Below, one piece after another: positions 48,313 to 57,389 of a stretch of 64,000 bases of DNA. The notes under the pieces are model-generated. The model was not told the origin of the DNA. It did no database searches and saw only the letters and a list, made by a program, of their open reading frames with translations. Origin of the DNA: Candidatus Thiovulum stygium. Lineage in GTDB: Bacteria > Campylobacterota > Campylobacteria > Campylobacterales > Thiovulaceae. The translations under genes were made by a program, and so were the position numbers. Location of the stretch: contig CP091137.1 in assembly GCA_021582295.1 (NCBI GenBank), forward strand, positions 824,001 to 888,000. The letters run 5' to 3'. Within the stretch, counting starts at the first letter, position 1. Each line of letters opens with the position of its first letter.

Positions 48313-48432
48313 TTACTTTTGTTCAGATTCTAACATTTTTTTAACTTTAATTTTTTGATAACCAACAGATAAATATATTATAAATAATATAAAAGCTGTT
48401 GTAACCATATAATCCATTATAGAACTAACCAT
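48313..48432 (-). CDS. 39-residue small membrane protein downstream of rsfS
   Basis: A short frame starts with ATG inside the end of rsfS (8-bp overlap) and encodes MVSSIMDYMVTTAFILFIIY followed by LSVGYQKIKVKKMLE and a TAA at 48313. It has one clear transmembrane helix with a positively charged exit, and the start/stop overlap implies translational coupling. Small, poorly annotated membrane proteins at such positions are often missed. Function is unknown. Confidence 0.6.
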   Translation of the reverse strand: MVSSIMDYMVTTAFILFIIYLSVGYQKIKVKKMLESEQK

Positions 48433-48757
48433 TTTTTCGACCTTTTTTTTCAAATTCTCGTAAGAAACTATCTAAATCATATAAATTTCGATGTTTTTCT
48501 GTCATTATGTGAATTAAAATATCACCTAAATCAGCCACAACCCAACCATCAGAACTTTCAACATGATTAAAACTTTCTTCAGGTTTTAATCCACTTTTTA
48601 AAAAATCAACAAGAGCATCATTGTGTCTTTCTCCAAGAGAAGTTGCGATAACAACATAATCAACGAAATAGTCACTATTTCTCAAATCAAATTTTTCGAT
48701 ATGTTCGCCTTTATTTCGATCCAAAATTTCAATAATTTTCGCGATACGATTTTCCAT
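48425..48757 (-). CDS. rsfS: Ribosomal silencing factor RsfS
   Basis: This 110-residue protein (formerly Iojap) binds L14 of the 50S subunit and blocks subunit joining in poor growth conditions. Conserved wording is NSDYFVDYVVIATSLGERHNDALVDFL and SDGWVVADLGDILIHIMTEKHRNLYDLD. Length is typical. The neighbouring nadD often seen with it is absent here. Confidence 0.95.
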   Translation of the reverse strand: MENRIAKIIEILDRNKGEHIEKFDLRNSDYFVDYVVIATSLGERHNDALVDFLKSGLKPEESFNHVESSDGWVVADLGDILIHIMTEKHRNLYDLDSFLREFEKKGRKNG

Positions 48758-48828
48758 TTAGAATTCCTTAACTAATTAATAGCATAATTGTATCTATTTT
48801 ATATTTTGATAATTTAATTTATTATGAA

Positions 48829-49891
48829 TTAATTTTTTAATAACTTTTCGCGATTATCAAAATATATCTTTGAATATATTTCTATATCAAATTTACAATT
48901 AATATTATTGTTTAATGAATCAATAATTAGTATAATCGAAAGCGAAAAATCACTCTTTTCTATAAATTTTCTAATAAAAAGCTCATCTTCAATTGAAATA
49001 TCAATTTCAAATATATTTTTAAAACTTTTATTTAAAAGCTACATTTAATTTTTGCAACGATATTATTTTTATATTTTCTCGATTTAAATATGCAACCTCA
49101 TCAATAAGATAGTCTATTTTTCCACTTATATTATTTCTTTCAGAATGCGAATAAAATATAATTCTTGAAGGAACAGTAATATTATTTATAGAAACTTTAC
49201 CAGATAATAAACGATAATTTAAAAAACTCTCTTTAATAATTATCTTGCTACTATCTATATTTTTATAAAAAATTAATTTTTCTTCAATAGAACTTGGTAA
49301 AATCTGATTAGTAATTGGCGAAAAAGTTTCATCAATTAATTTATTTTGACTTTCTCGCTGTTTTGAAAGAGCAAAAATACAACCACAATAATCTTGACGA
49401 TATAATTTATTAATTTTAACAGCTTGATTTTGTTTTTCTGCACCTTTACCAGAACGATAATCTCTAAAAATAAAATTTAAATTATGTTTTTGAGCTAAAT
49501 CATTTCCAATTTTTTTAAGTTTCTCTTGAGATTTCAATGGAGAAATTAAAAGTGAAGTTGTGAAGCTTTTTTCATCAAGTTCAATAGCTTTTTGAACTGT
49601 TTCATTTAAACGATCATCAAAACAGGCAGTGCATCTTTCACCTTTTTCGGGTTCATCTTCAAGTCCGCGAACTTTGTCAAGCCAAGCTTCATAATTATAA
49701 ATCCCTTCGATGAGGTCAATATTTAAAATTTCGCAACTCCGTTTGACATCTTGCAATCGCAATAAATATTCGCCATAAGGATGAATATTTGGATCGTAAA
49801 AAAAGCCTATGAGTTTTTCATTTGAAAATTCTCGTCGTAACTCTTCGAGAAAATAGTGGCTATCAACTGAACAGCAAATATGCACTAACAT
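48829..49891 (-). CDS. queH: Epoxyqueuosine reductase QueH (frameshifted near C-terminus)
   Basis: QueH reduces epoxyqueuosine to queuosine in tRNA using an Fe-S centre. Cysteines match the family: HICCSVD at the start, GERCTACFDDRL, and YCGCIFALSKQR. The first frame stops at 49028 after 287 residues. In another frame the protein-like sequence continues directly (NKSFKNIFEIDISIEDELF to NREKLLKN, stop at 48829-48831). Removing one base of the T4 run before the stop would give about 353 residues, in line with longer Campylobacterota homologues. I therefore treat the 3' piece as part of this gene. The catalytic domain is complete either way. Confidence 0.85.
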
Positions 49892-50022
49892 TTATATATT
49901 TTTCACCTTTTAATAGTTTTATTTTTGCAATTTTATTGCATTTTAAGAATATATAAAAATTAAAATTCAAAAAATAAACATAATTGATAAAATGGCAAAA
50001 GAAAATTTGATAAAGGCTATTT

Positions 50023-50760
50023 ATGAAAAAACTTGTTGCCTATTTAACTTCAGGCTATCCAGATAAAAATTTCACACTCGATTTAATCGAAGCTCTTTCG
50101 TGGAGTGTTGATAAATTGGAACTTGGAGTTCCTTTTTCTGATCCAGTTGCAGATGGCGAAATTATCGAACGAGCAAATTTATTGGCACTTCAAGCTGGTA
50201 TCAAATATAGTGATGTTCTTGAAATTGCAAAAAAATCAGCTATTAATGATATATATTTAATGGGCTATTTTAATAGTTTTTATAGTCGTGGATTTGAAAA
50301 AAGTGTTGCTGAACTTAAAAATTATGGAATTAAAGGTTTAATTATTCCTGATTTGCCTTTTGAAGAGAGTCAAAAATATGAGAATCTTTTTAATATAAAT
50401 ATGCGAGAACTTATACAATTTGTAGCTCCAACAGATAATTATAATCGAATTAAAAAAATTTTAGCTAAAAATAGTGGAAGTTTTATATATTTAGTAGCTT
50501 ATGCTGGAATTACGGGTTCTGGTCGAGGTGAAGATTTATCTCAAATTATAAATTCTGTTCGCGAAGTTTCTCAAAATGAACTTTATGTTGGTTTTGGAGT
50601 TAATGAAAAAACTGCTCGAGAAAAAGCTAGAAATGTTGATGGTGTTATAGTTGGTAGCACTTTTATTAAGATTATTTTAGATAATTCAATTTCGCATAGT
50701 GAAAAAATTCGTCGTATCGTTGAAAGTGCAAGAATTATAAAGCGAGAGATAAATGAATAA
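50023..50760 (+). CDS. trpA: Tryptophan synthase alpha chain
   Basis: This 245-residue TIM-barrel lyase splits indole-3-glycerol phosphate, passing indole to TrpB. The catalytic Glu is in DKLELGVPFSDPVADGEII and the catalytic Asp in IKGLIIPDLPFEES. FIYLVAYAGITGSGRG and YVGFGVNEKTARE follow. It is slightly shorter than average but complete. It overlaps the TorD-like gene by 8 bp, an odd pairing. trpB is not in the window. Confidence 0.95.
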   Translation: MKKLVAYLTSGYPDKNFTLDLIEALSWSVDKLELGVPFSDPVADGEIIERANLLALQAGIKYSDVLEIAKKSAINDIYLMGYFNSFYSRGFEKSVAELKNYGIKGLIIPDLPFEESQKYENLFNINMRELIQFVAPTDNYNRIKKILAKNSGSFIYLVAYAGITGSGRGEDLSQIINSVREVSQNELYVGFGVNEKTAREKARNVDGVIVGSTFIKIILDNSISHSEKIRRIVESARIIKREINE

Positions 50761-51304
50761 CAGTGCTGTAATTTATGCAACTCTTTCGAGACTTTTTTCT
50801 GATATTCTCGATATTCAAACTGTAACAGATATTAAAAATAATATCTCTTTACTTGAATTACTGGGTGAAAATTCTCAAAATTATTTTAATAGCAAAAATA
50901 TAAATGAGCTTATTGAAGAACTCAATATCGATTTTTCGTCAATGTTTTTATTAAATACTCAACCAATTGAATCTTTTATTCTTGATGCAAAACAGGAAAC
51001 TCTTGTTGGATTGCAAAATCCAGTAATGGAATTCTATTTTCGGCACGGTTTTGAAATCGATATGAATCAAACTGACATTTTATCGCCTGATCATATCTCG
51101 ATTGAATTTGGTTTTTTGCAAACTATTGCTTTTCGTGGCGAATCAAAAACTGCAAAAGAATTTCTTGATAAACATCTGATTCGTTGGGTTGTTCCATATT
51201 TACTCGGAATGAGAATAATGGCAACAACTCCATTTTTTCAAGATTTATTTAGTTTTACAATTGAATTTATATTATCAGAACGAGAAAGATTGGATAATTT
51301 ATAA
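50753..51304 (+). CDS. TorD/DmsD-family redox-enzyme chaperone
   Basis: This 183-residue all-helical protein has the TorD-family features DFSSMFLLNTQPIESF in the middle and PDHISIEFGFLQTIAF near residues 120-135, where P-D-H/Y-I-x-x-E-L/F is the family hallmark. Such chaperones bind the Tat signal of molybdoenzymes and guide cofactor insertion. The next gene, one base away, is a polyferredoxin. This pair is found beside formate dehydrogenase genes in Campylobacterota, but no molybdoenzyme is in this window. Confidence 0.88.
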   Translation: MNNSAVIYATLSRLFSDILDIQTVTDIKNNISLLELLGENSQNYFNSKNINELIEELNIDFSSMFLLNTQPIESFILDAKQETLVGLQNPVMEFYFRHGFEIDMNQTDILSPDHISIEFGFLQTIAFRGESKTAKEFLDKHLIRWVVPYLLGMRIMATTPFFQDLFSFTIEFILSERERLDNL

Positions 51305-52384
51305 ATGAATGCAGAAAATTATATATCATATGCTAATGATAGCTGTATAAGAAATAGCTATTTTTATAATAGCTGTTCTAATTGTGTTTCGATTTGTCCT
51401 GAAAATGTTTTTTCGGTTGTGCAAAATAGAATAAAAATGGATTCGAAACTTTGCACATTTTGTTCAGCTTGTCTTGGAACTTGTCCAACTGAAGCGATAC
51501 AAATTAATAATATTGATCCAAATCGAGAAACTTTATATTTTAAATATCATTTGAATGATGTTTTAGATTGTAAAGATAAAACCGAATGTTTAAGTCGTTT
51601 TGATTCTCACCATTTTGCAATTATGCGATTTAATCGAGAAAATTTATCTGTGGATTTATCATCATGTTCAACTTGTAAATTATCAAATGAGTTTAATAAT
51701 CTTGAAGAATCTATAATTTTTAGATTACAAGAATCAAATAAGATTTTAGATGAATTAAATATAAGCAAAATTGGAATTATTCAAGAAAAAGCTATTGTAA
51801 ATGATAAAAGTAAAATTTTGATGTTTGCAAAATTGAGAAATTCATTGACAGCAGTTTCAAAGATTGCAAAAATCCCAGAAAATGAAAAATTTGAGATTGA
51901 ATCAAAATTAAATAAACCTAATTATTTAAAAAAGATGTATCCTATAAAACATAAACTATTTGTTTCTGAAATTCGTAAAATTAAAAAATTTGAAGAATTA
52001 AAAGAGATTAATAGAACTGATAAATTATTAGCAACTAGAAATATAGATATGAAAAATTGCACAAATTGTGGTGATTGTGCTACTTTTTGTCCAACTGGAG
52101 CAATTTTTATCTCGCCAGACAAACTTTCAATTTGGATTAGTTCGAATCAATGTATTTCGTGTGGAATTTGTGATCATATTTGTAAAGTTGGAGCGATTCA
52201 ATCGCCTGAAAAATTCCCAAATGAACGAATGTATCGAGCAGAAGAACTTGTTAAATTTCATTTTGAAACTTGTATCGAATGCAAAACTCCATTTATTCAG
52301 CGAGGCGATGAGGTAATTTGTGATCGTTGTCGAGATTTTGTAAGAGATTTTTCAGATATTTTTAAATTAGCTCGAGATTTATAA
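51305..52384 (+). CDS. Cytoplasmic multi-cluster 4Fe-4S ferredoxin-like protein
   Basis: This 359-residue protein carries four 4Fe-4S type motifs in two pairs. Near the N-terminus are CSNCVSICPENVF and CTFCSACLGTCPTEAI; in the C-terminal third are CTNCGDCATFCPTGAI and CISCGICDHICKVGAI. A terminal zinc-ribbon-like CIECKTPF/CDRCRDF ends the chain. There is no signal peptide, so it is cytoplasmic. It probably passes electrons in an oxidoreductase assembly or formate dehydrogenase system together with the TorD-like chaperone just upstream. Confidence 0.88.
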   Translation: MNAENYISYANDSCIRNSYFYNSCSNCVSICPENVFSVVQNRIKMDSKLCTFCSACLGTCPTEAIQINNIDPNRETLYFKYHLNDVLDCKDKTECLSRFDSHHFAIMRFNRENLSVDLSSCSTCKLSNEFNNLEESIIFRLQESNKILDELNISKIGIIQEKAIVNDKSKILMFAKLRNSLTAVSKIAKIPENEKFEIESKLNKPNYLKKMYPIKHKLFVSEIRKIKKFEELKEINRTDKLLATRNIDMKNCTNCGDCATFCPTGAIFISPDKLSIWISSNQCISCGICDHICKVGAIQSPEKFPNERMYRAEELVKFHFETCIECKTPFIQRGDEVICDRCRDFVRDFSDIFKLARDL

Positions 52385-52402
52385 AAATAATGGTTAAAAT
52401 AT

Positions 52403-53428
52403 ATGGATTTATTTAATAAATATATCTTAAAAAATTTAGGAATAAATATATTTTCGATATTCGTTCCGCTTTTTGTTATAGCTTCTATTGTATTTTTAAT
52501 TAGGGTTTCATCAATAACTTCTATTATAGAAATATCTACTTTTGAGATATTTAAATTATATCTTTTTATTTTACCAGATCTATTTTTTTATACTATTCCA
52601 TTATCATTTTTTATTGGAGCAGTTTCAACTTTTCATAAATTATCGAGTGATTCGGAAATGGTTGTCTTTTTTGCTCTTGGCATTTCACCAGCAAAATTTT
52701 TAAGAATTTTAATTCCAATAGGTTTAATTTTATCGTTTTTGTTAATTTTTATAACTATTGTTATGGTTCCACATACAAAACAGATGTATAAAGATTTTAC
52801 AAAATGGAAACAGCAGGAAGCAGTTTTTAATATTCGAGCAACTGAATTTGGTCAAGAATTTGGTGATTGGTCAGTTTTTATTGAATCAATAAAAGAAGAG
52901 AAAAACAAAAAGAGTTATAATAATATTTCGCTATTTTATAAAAATGAAGTTGAAGAAAGATTTATTGTTGCTGAAAGTGCAAATATTTCAAATCAAGAAG
53001 GTGTAATTAGACTTTCGTTAAATTATGGTTCGCTTTTTTCATATAAGCAGGAAAAAATTTCTCAAATATATTTTCGCGAAATGTTAATTAGTGATATTAA
53101 TGCAATTACAAGCCAACCCTATTTGAATACTTTTGAATATTTTAAAAATGCACTTGAAGATACAAAACGACGAGAAAAAATGATCTCATCGATTATTTTA
53201 TCGTTTTTTCCAATTACTATAATTTTATTAATACCAGTTATTGGAATTCAGAATTCAAGACATGGCAAAGGTATAACAAATTTATTTGTAGGATTAGCTT
53301 TAGTTTTATATTATATAATAGCTTTTATAATTGCAAAAGAGTTTGATTTTTATAGTTTAGTATTTCCATTTTTATGGATTTTAGTAACTATATATATTTA
53401 TAATGTAAAAGTTTTGCGAGTATATTAA
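52403..53428 (+). CDS. LptF/LptG-family LPS export permease
   Basis: This 341-residue protein has the LptF/G architecture: transmembrane helices at about 15-35, 55-80 and 100-125, a periplasmic beta-jellyroll in the middle, and three C-terminal helices from about residue 255. The segment LSSDSEMVVFFALGISPAKFLRI is the conserved coupling region that contacts LptB (encoded at 4.8 kb). It extracts LPS from the inner membrane for the Lpt bridge. It looks more like LptF, but I cannot separate F from G by eye. Confidence 0.88.
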   Translation: MDLFNKYILKNLGINIFSIFVPLFVIASIVFLIRVSSITSIIEISTFEIFKLYLFILPDLFFYTIPLSFFIGAVSTFHKLSSDSEMVVFFALGISPAKFLRILIPIGLILSFLLIFITIVMVPHTKQMYKDFTKWKQQEAVFNIRATEFGQEFGDWSVFIESIKEEKNKKSYNNISLFYKNEVEERFIVAESANISNQEGVIRLSLNYGSLFSYKQEKISQIYFREMLISDINAITSQPYLNTFEYFKNALEDTKRREKMISSIILSFFPITIILLIPVIGIQNSRHGKGITNLFVGLALVLYYIIAFIIAKEFDFYSLVFPFLWILVTIYIYNVKVLRVY

Positions 53429-53447
53429 AATAATTAAGCTTTAAAAT

Positions 53448-54131
53448 TTAAGATTTAAGTTTTAAACTTAAAGCTAACTGAAAACAACTTTCCAGAGTTT
53501 GTTCCGAAGAGATATATTTTTTATAATCTTCAGGAATAACTCTAAAAGTTGTTTCTCCAATAGCAATAAATTTCCAACTATTTTTATGAATTATTTTATT
53601 TATTTTAAGATATTTAATAAAACAGTTAAAAGTTGAAGGGGCAGAAACAATAAAAATTGTATCTTCGTCAAAATCTATATATTTTAAGTGTAATTTACAA
53701 ACTGTTTTATATATAGGCAATTCAATGAGATTTGCACCGCCATTTTTTAAAATCCCAGAAATATTATTTTCAGTTTTTTCAGGTCTTAAATATAGCCAAA
53801 AATTATGATTAATTTTTAGTCTTTTGAGAATTTCAAAAGCAAATTTATCACCGTGTGAAAAATCACTTTTAAATAATAACTTTCCACCAAGTTCAAGAAT
53901 TTTATCACTACTTTTTTGACCTATTGCAATAGAATTAATTTCTTGCCATTTTTTATATTTAAAATTATAAATTTTATTAAAAATTTCAATAGCTCTTGCA
54001 GAAGTAAAAATTAAAAGTTCGATTTTTAGAAAATCAATTTGAGAAAGATTTTCTCCGCTAATTTCAATGGTTTCGATTGTTGGAAAACTTTCAACACCAT
54101 CTATTTTCGTCGGAGAAAAAGTTACGATCAT
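53448..54131 (-). CDS. hemD: Uroporphyrinogen-III synthase
   Basis: This 227-residue enzyme closes hydroxymethylbilane to uroporphyrinogen III for heme. The family is poorly conserved. Support comes from LLIFTSARAIEIFNKI, NSIAIGQKSSDKILELG, WLYLRPEKTENNIS, IFIVSAPSTFNCFIKYL and KFIAIGETTFRV, which mark the two alternating alpha/beta lobes. It follows the jag gene by 6 bp. Heme supply matches the cytochrome c machinery in the window. Confidence 0.88.
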   Translation of the reverse strand: MIVTFSPTKIDGVESFPTIETIEISGENLSQIDFLKIELLIFTSARAIEIFNKIYNFKYKKWQEINSIAIGQKSSDKILELGGKLLFKSDFSHGDKFAFEILKRLKINHNFWLYLRPEKTENNISGILKNGGANLIELPIYKTVCKLHLKYIDFDEDTIFIVSAPSTFNCFIKYLKINKIIHKNSWKFIAIGETTFRVIPEDYKKYISSEQTLESCFQLALSLKLKS

Positions 54132-54137
54132 AATAAA

Positions 54138-54945
54138 TTATATTTTTTTAGTAAAAAATTCATCAATAACTATAAATTTATTGCCATCTTGAGTATTTCT
54201 GACTTTAACATATTTATCTTTATATTTATCTCGTAATTTTTTAATGGCTAATTTAACTGCAACCTCATCAAGAATTTTAGTTTCGAAAGAACCACCTTTT
54301 TCAATTTCGTGAAAAACTTCATTTTCAAGATATCGTTCGATATGTTCATTCTGTTTTTTAATAAATTCACCAATTTCAAGTTGTAATTTCAAATTATATT
54401 TAGCTGATAACCAATCACTTAATAAATATAAAGTAGCTTTATATCGATAGCCTTCTCGACCAATTAAAAGAGGAACATCTTTACCATCGAGTAATATAAA
54501 TATAGTTTCATTATTTAAGAGAGAAATAACAATAGTATCGATTTCAAAACATGTAGCTTTTAAAAGAGCTGTTAATTTAGCTTTAATTTCTTCAACAATC
54601 TGATTTTCATTGATTACTGCGATACTTTCTTTAAGATCTTTTTCTTTAGAAAAACCTATTTTTTTAGAGATATTTTTGAAGATATCATCTTTTTTTCTAA
54701 TAAACTTTGAACGAAACCATCATCTTTATTATCAATAGTAATATTTTTTTCTCATTTTGAATATTAAAATTTATAGATGAGACTTTAATCGAAGCAATAA
54801 TAATTGCAAACTTGCGACCAACTCCAAAAATTCCTGTAACAGGTTCTTGAAGAACAAAATAATCTACTTGATCAGGAGAACAGCCCAATTTTTCAGAAGC
54901 TTCATGAATGGCATTTTCAAGATCAATAGCTTCTATTTGCAACAT
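54138..54945 (-). CDS. Jag/KhpB RNA-binding protein (two probable frameshifts)
   Basis: The start (MLQIEAIDLENAIHEASEKL) is the Jag_N domain. The C-terminal frame encodes a KH domain (DVPLLIGREGYRYKATLYLLS) and an R3H-like end with EVAVKLAIKKLRDKY. Between them the frame breaks. One base added to each of two seven-T runs (54744-54750 and 54690-54696) gives a continuous DNKDDGFVQSLLEKKDDIF joint and a protein of about 269 residues. The position right after yidC is the usual one for jag. The protein binds RNA and acts with KhpA in several bacteria. Confidence 0.82.
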
Positions 54946-54947
54946 TG

Positions 54948-56546
54948 TTACTTCTTACTTTTGATTTTGCTGAAATGTTTATTGACAAAATATTGTTGTG
55001 AAATCGAAAATAAATTATTTACAAACCAATATAAAGTTAAACCTGCAGGAAAAGTTATAAAGAAAAATGTAAATATCAGAGGTAAAAATTTAAATATTTT
55101 TTCTTGCATTGGATCTGTAAAGTTTGTTGGAGTTATATGTTGTTGCCAAAACATAGTTCCACCCATTAAAATTGGAAGAATAAAATATGGATCCATTTTT
55201 GCTAAGTCTTCAATCCAGAATATCCAACCTTCGCCTTGAAGTTCAACGGCATTAAGCAATACTCGATAAATTGCGAAAAATATTGGAATCTGTAATAAAA
55301 TTGGCAAACAACCTCCCATTGGATTTGCACCATTTTTTGAATATAGCTCCATCATTTTGACTTGAAGCTGTTGAGGATTATCTTTATGTTTTCGTTGAAT
55401 CTCTTTTAATTCTGGAGCTAATTCTTTAAGTTTTTGCATTGAAACCATGCCTTTATGAGTCAAAGGATACAATATAAATCTAATTAAAATCGTTAAAGCT
55501 ACGATAGCCCAACCCCAATTTCCAAATATCGAATGAAACCAATTAAGGACAAAAAATATAGGTTTTGCAATCATTGTAATTAAGCCATATTCGATAGCTG
55601 AAACTAATTCTTCATCTAAAGCTTTTAATATTTTATGATCTTTTGGACCAAGATAACCACTAAAAGTTAAATTATCTAAACCTTCTAAATATATATTAGG
55701 ATTTTTATTTATATCACCATCAACAACTAAAGTCGTAGTAGAATTAATTTTATAAAAAATAGATGCATAATATCTATCAAATGATGAAGCAAAAGTTAAA
55801 TTTCTAAAAACTGAACTTCCGATAACATCATTATCTTCAAAAATTGTATTTTCACCAGCAACTCTAACCATTCCACCTTGAACAACGAAGCCATATTCAC
55901 TTGCTTCAGGTCTCATTCCATTTGAAATAAAGAATTTTTTAGGTTTTGAAAGTGAAACTGTTATATCATAATTTCCAGTAGGATATAAAACTATTTTTTT
56001 AGTTACGACAATTTCATCAGATAAATTTTGAGTCAAAATTAATTCTTCTGGGGTTTTAGAAATATTAATTTCTGTTCTATTAGAAATATATGAAACTGAA
56101 AAAGCTTCACTATTTAATTTGGTATCTTCGAATCTAATTTCAAGTGGTTTTGGTGTTCCAGCTGAAGTTGAAACTAATTGAGCTTGAATACCTGAATCGT
56201 TTTTATATTTTTGAGCGAGAAGAGTTTTTGAAGAGATTCGTCCAAATTTATCAATTGTCATTGTTGCTTCAGAGCCATAAGAAATTGTAACGATCGTGTC
56301 TGTTAAATTTAATGATGAGGTCGTTACAGTTGAAGTTCCAATTTTTGGAGCAGAATTAACAGTTATATTATTTTGATTAACTGTTGAATTTAAATTTGAA
56401 TTTTGTGATTGAGAGTTCAAACTACTATTTTGTTCTATTTGACTAATATTTTTTGGTGGAAAAATAGCTGTATAGCCGATAAAGAAAAGTATCGATATTG
56501 CCGTTGCGAGTAGTAATCGCTGTTGGGAAGACATTTTTTCTAACAT
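54948..56546 (-). CDS. yidC: Membrane protein insertase YidC
   Basis: This 532-residue insertase has an N-terminal transmembrane helix (RLLLATAISILFFIGYTAIF), a large periplasmic P1 domain rich in Asn/Ser/Thr, and the conserved C-terminal five-helix core. The core includes WGWAIVALTILIRFILYPLT, with the hydrophilic-groove arginine, and FFITFPAGLTLYWFVNNLFS. It inserts proteins alone or with SecYEG. It is flanked by yidD and jag in the classic order. Confidence 0.97.
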   Translation of the reverse strand: MLEKMSSQQRLLLATAISILFFIGYTAIFPPKNISQIEQNSSLNSQSQNSNLNSTVNQNNITVNSAPKIGTSTVTTSSLNLTDTIVTISYGSEATMTIDKFGRISSKTLLAQKYKNDSGIQAQLVSTSAGTPKPLEIRFEDTKLNSEAFSVSYISNRTEINISKTPEELILTQNLSDEIVVTKKIVLYPTGNYDITVSLSKPKKFFISNGMRPEASEYGFVVQGGMVRVAGENTIFEDNDVIGSSVFRNLTFASSFDRYYASIFYKINSTTTLVVDGDINKNPNIYLEGLDNLTFSGYLGPKDHKILKALDEELVSAIEYGLITMIAKPIFFVLNWFHSIFGNWGWAIVALTILIRFILYPLTHKGMVSMQKLKELAPELKEIQRKHKDNPQQLQVKMMELYSKNGANPMGGCLPILLQIPIFFAIYRVLLNAVELQGEGWIFWIEDLAKMDPYFILPILMGGTMFWQQHITPTNFTDPMQEKIFKFLPLIFTFFFITFPAGLTLYWFVNNLFSISQQYFVNKHFSKIKSKK

Positions 56547-56551
56547 TAAAG

Positions 56552-56902
56552 TTACCTTATAAATTTATTGAGATTTATACTTGAAAAGTTTTTTATAATA
56601 AAATATTTATTTTCCGTTTTTATTGGAATAAGCCAAAATATAATCTCTTTTGGTTTTTGAGAAAGTTTTATTTTAACATTTGAGATTTTTGGATAATCGA
56701 TGCCACCTTTAAAAAGTTGATTACAACTTAAAATTCGTTTAATTGAAAAAAAAGTGGCTACGAAAAAATTATTTCCATGATATTGAAGTCGAGCATATTC
56801 TGAACAAGTTGGATAATAACGACAACTCCCATAACTAAAATGGGTTAAATATTTTTGATAAAATTTTATAATTATAGATATGAGAGTCTTGCCTAAAATC
56901 AC
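56552..56902 (-). CDS. yidD: Membrane protein insertion factor YidD
   Basis: This 116-residue small amphipathic protein has the family core YQKYLTHFSYGSCRYYPTCSEYA with conserved cysteines, then IKRILSCNQLFKGGIDYP. It starts with GTG inside the rnpA stop (caGTGA) and ends 5 bp before yidC. The C-terminal 40 residues are lineage-specific. It assists YidC-dependent insertion. Confidence 0.93.
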   Translation of the reverse strand: MILGKTLISIIIKFYQKYLTHFSYGSCRYYPTCSEYARLQYHGNNFFVATFFSIKRILSCNQLFKGGIDYPKISNVKIKLSQKPKEIIFWLIPIKTENKYFIIKNFSSINLNKFIR

Positions 56903-57267
56903 TGTTTATATGCCTTCAAATATTTTATACCAAATTTAAAATCAGTTAATAGCTGACTAAATTCTGTTTTGTGAATAGCCTCTTTTGCAACAATGACATA
57001 TGTACCATTTTCAAGTTTTTCACAAAATTGAAATAAAACAGCTCGAAGTAATCGACGACTGCGATTACGAAAAACGGCATTACCTACTTTTTTGCTTGAG
57101 ACAAAGCCAACATTAAAATTTGCCTCGTCTATCTTATTTTGATTGTGGTTCTGATTTTGAAGATAAAAAAGTGCAAAGGCTGGTTTATGAAACTGTCTGC
57201 CACTTTTATAGATTTGTTGAAAAAGAGAGTTATCTTTGATTCTATTGCTGTGTTTTAGACAGTTAAT
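56899..57267 (-). CDS. rnpA: Ribonuclease P protein component (unusual start)
   Basis: The open frame between rpmH and yidD encodes an RnpA. It has [20 protein letters not shown] near the N-terminus, [20 protein letters not shown] (the RNR signature) and [15 protein letters not shown]. No ATG, GTG or TTG precedes the conserved part in frame. The only plausible triplet is ATT at 57265-57267, just inside the rpmH 3' end, giving about 122 residues. Either a rare AUU start is used or a base is missing upstream. The protein matures tRNA 5' ends with the RNase P RNA. Confidence 0.88.
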   Translation of the reverse strand: MNCLKHSNRIKDNSLFQQIYKSGRQFHKPAFALFYLQNQNHNQNKIDEANFNVGFVSSKKVGNAVFRNRSRRLLRAVLFQFCEKLENGTYVIVAKEAIHKTEFSQLLTDFKFGIKYLKAYKQ

Positions 57268-57389
57268 TTAGCTCTTCCTTTTCTTCTTCTTGCACTTAAA
57301 ATTGCTCGACCGCTTTTTGTAGCCATTCTTGTTCTAAAACCGTGAGTTCTCTTTCGAGGTGTGTTATGTGGTTGATAAGTTCGTTTCAT
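57255..57389 (-). CDS. rpmH: 50S ribosomal protein L34
   Basis: This 44-residue basic protein starts [20 protein letters not shown] and continues [19 protein letters not shown], the near-invariant L34 sequence. It overlaps the 5' end of rnpA, the standard arrangement. A TATAAT on the minus strand 155 bases upstream is the likely promoter of the rpmH-rnpA-yidD-yidC-jag-hemD run. Confidence 0.97.
   Translation of the reverse strand: MKRTYQPHNTPRKRTHGFRTRMATKSGRAILSARRRKGRAKLTV

Noticed and set aside
7616-54750. Homopolymer phase variation at A/T runs
   Set aside because: The runs are only 6-8 bases long and affect core or housekeeping genes such as purL and jag. Campylobacterota contingency loci usually have longer G/C tracts, so sequencing error is simpler.
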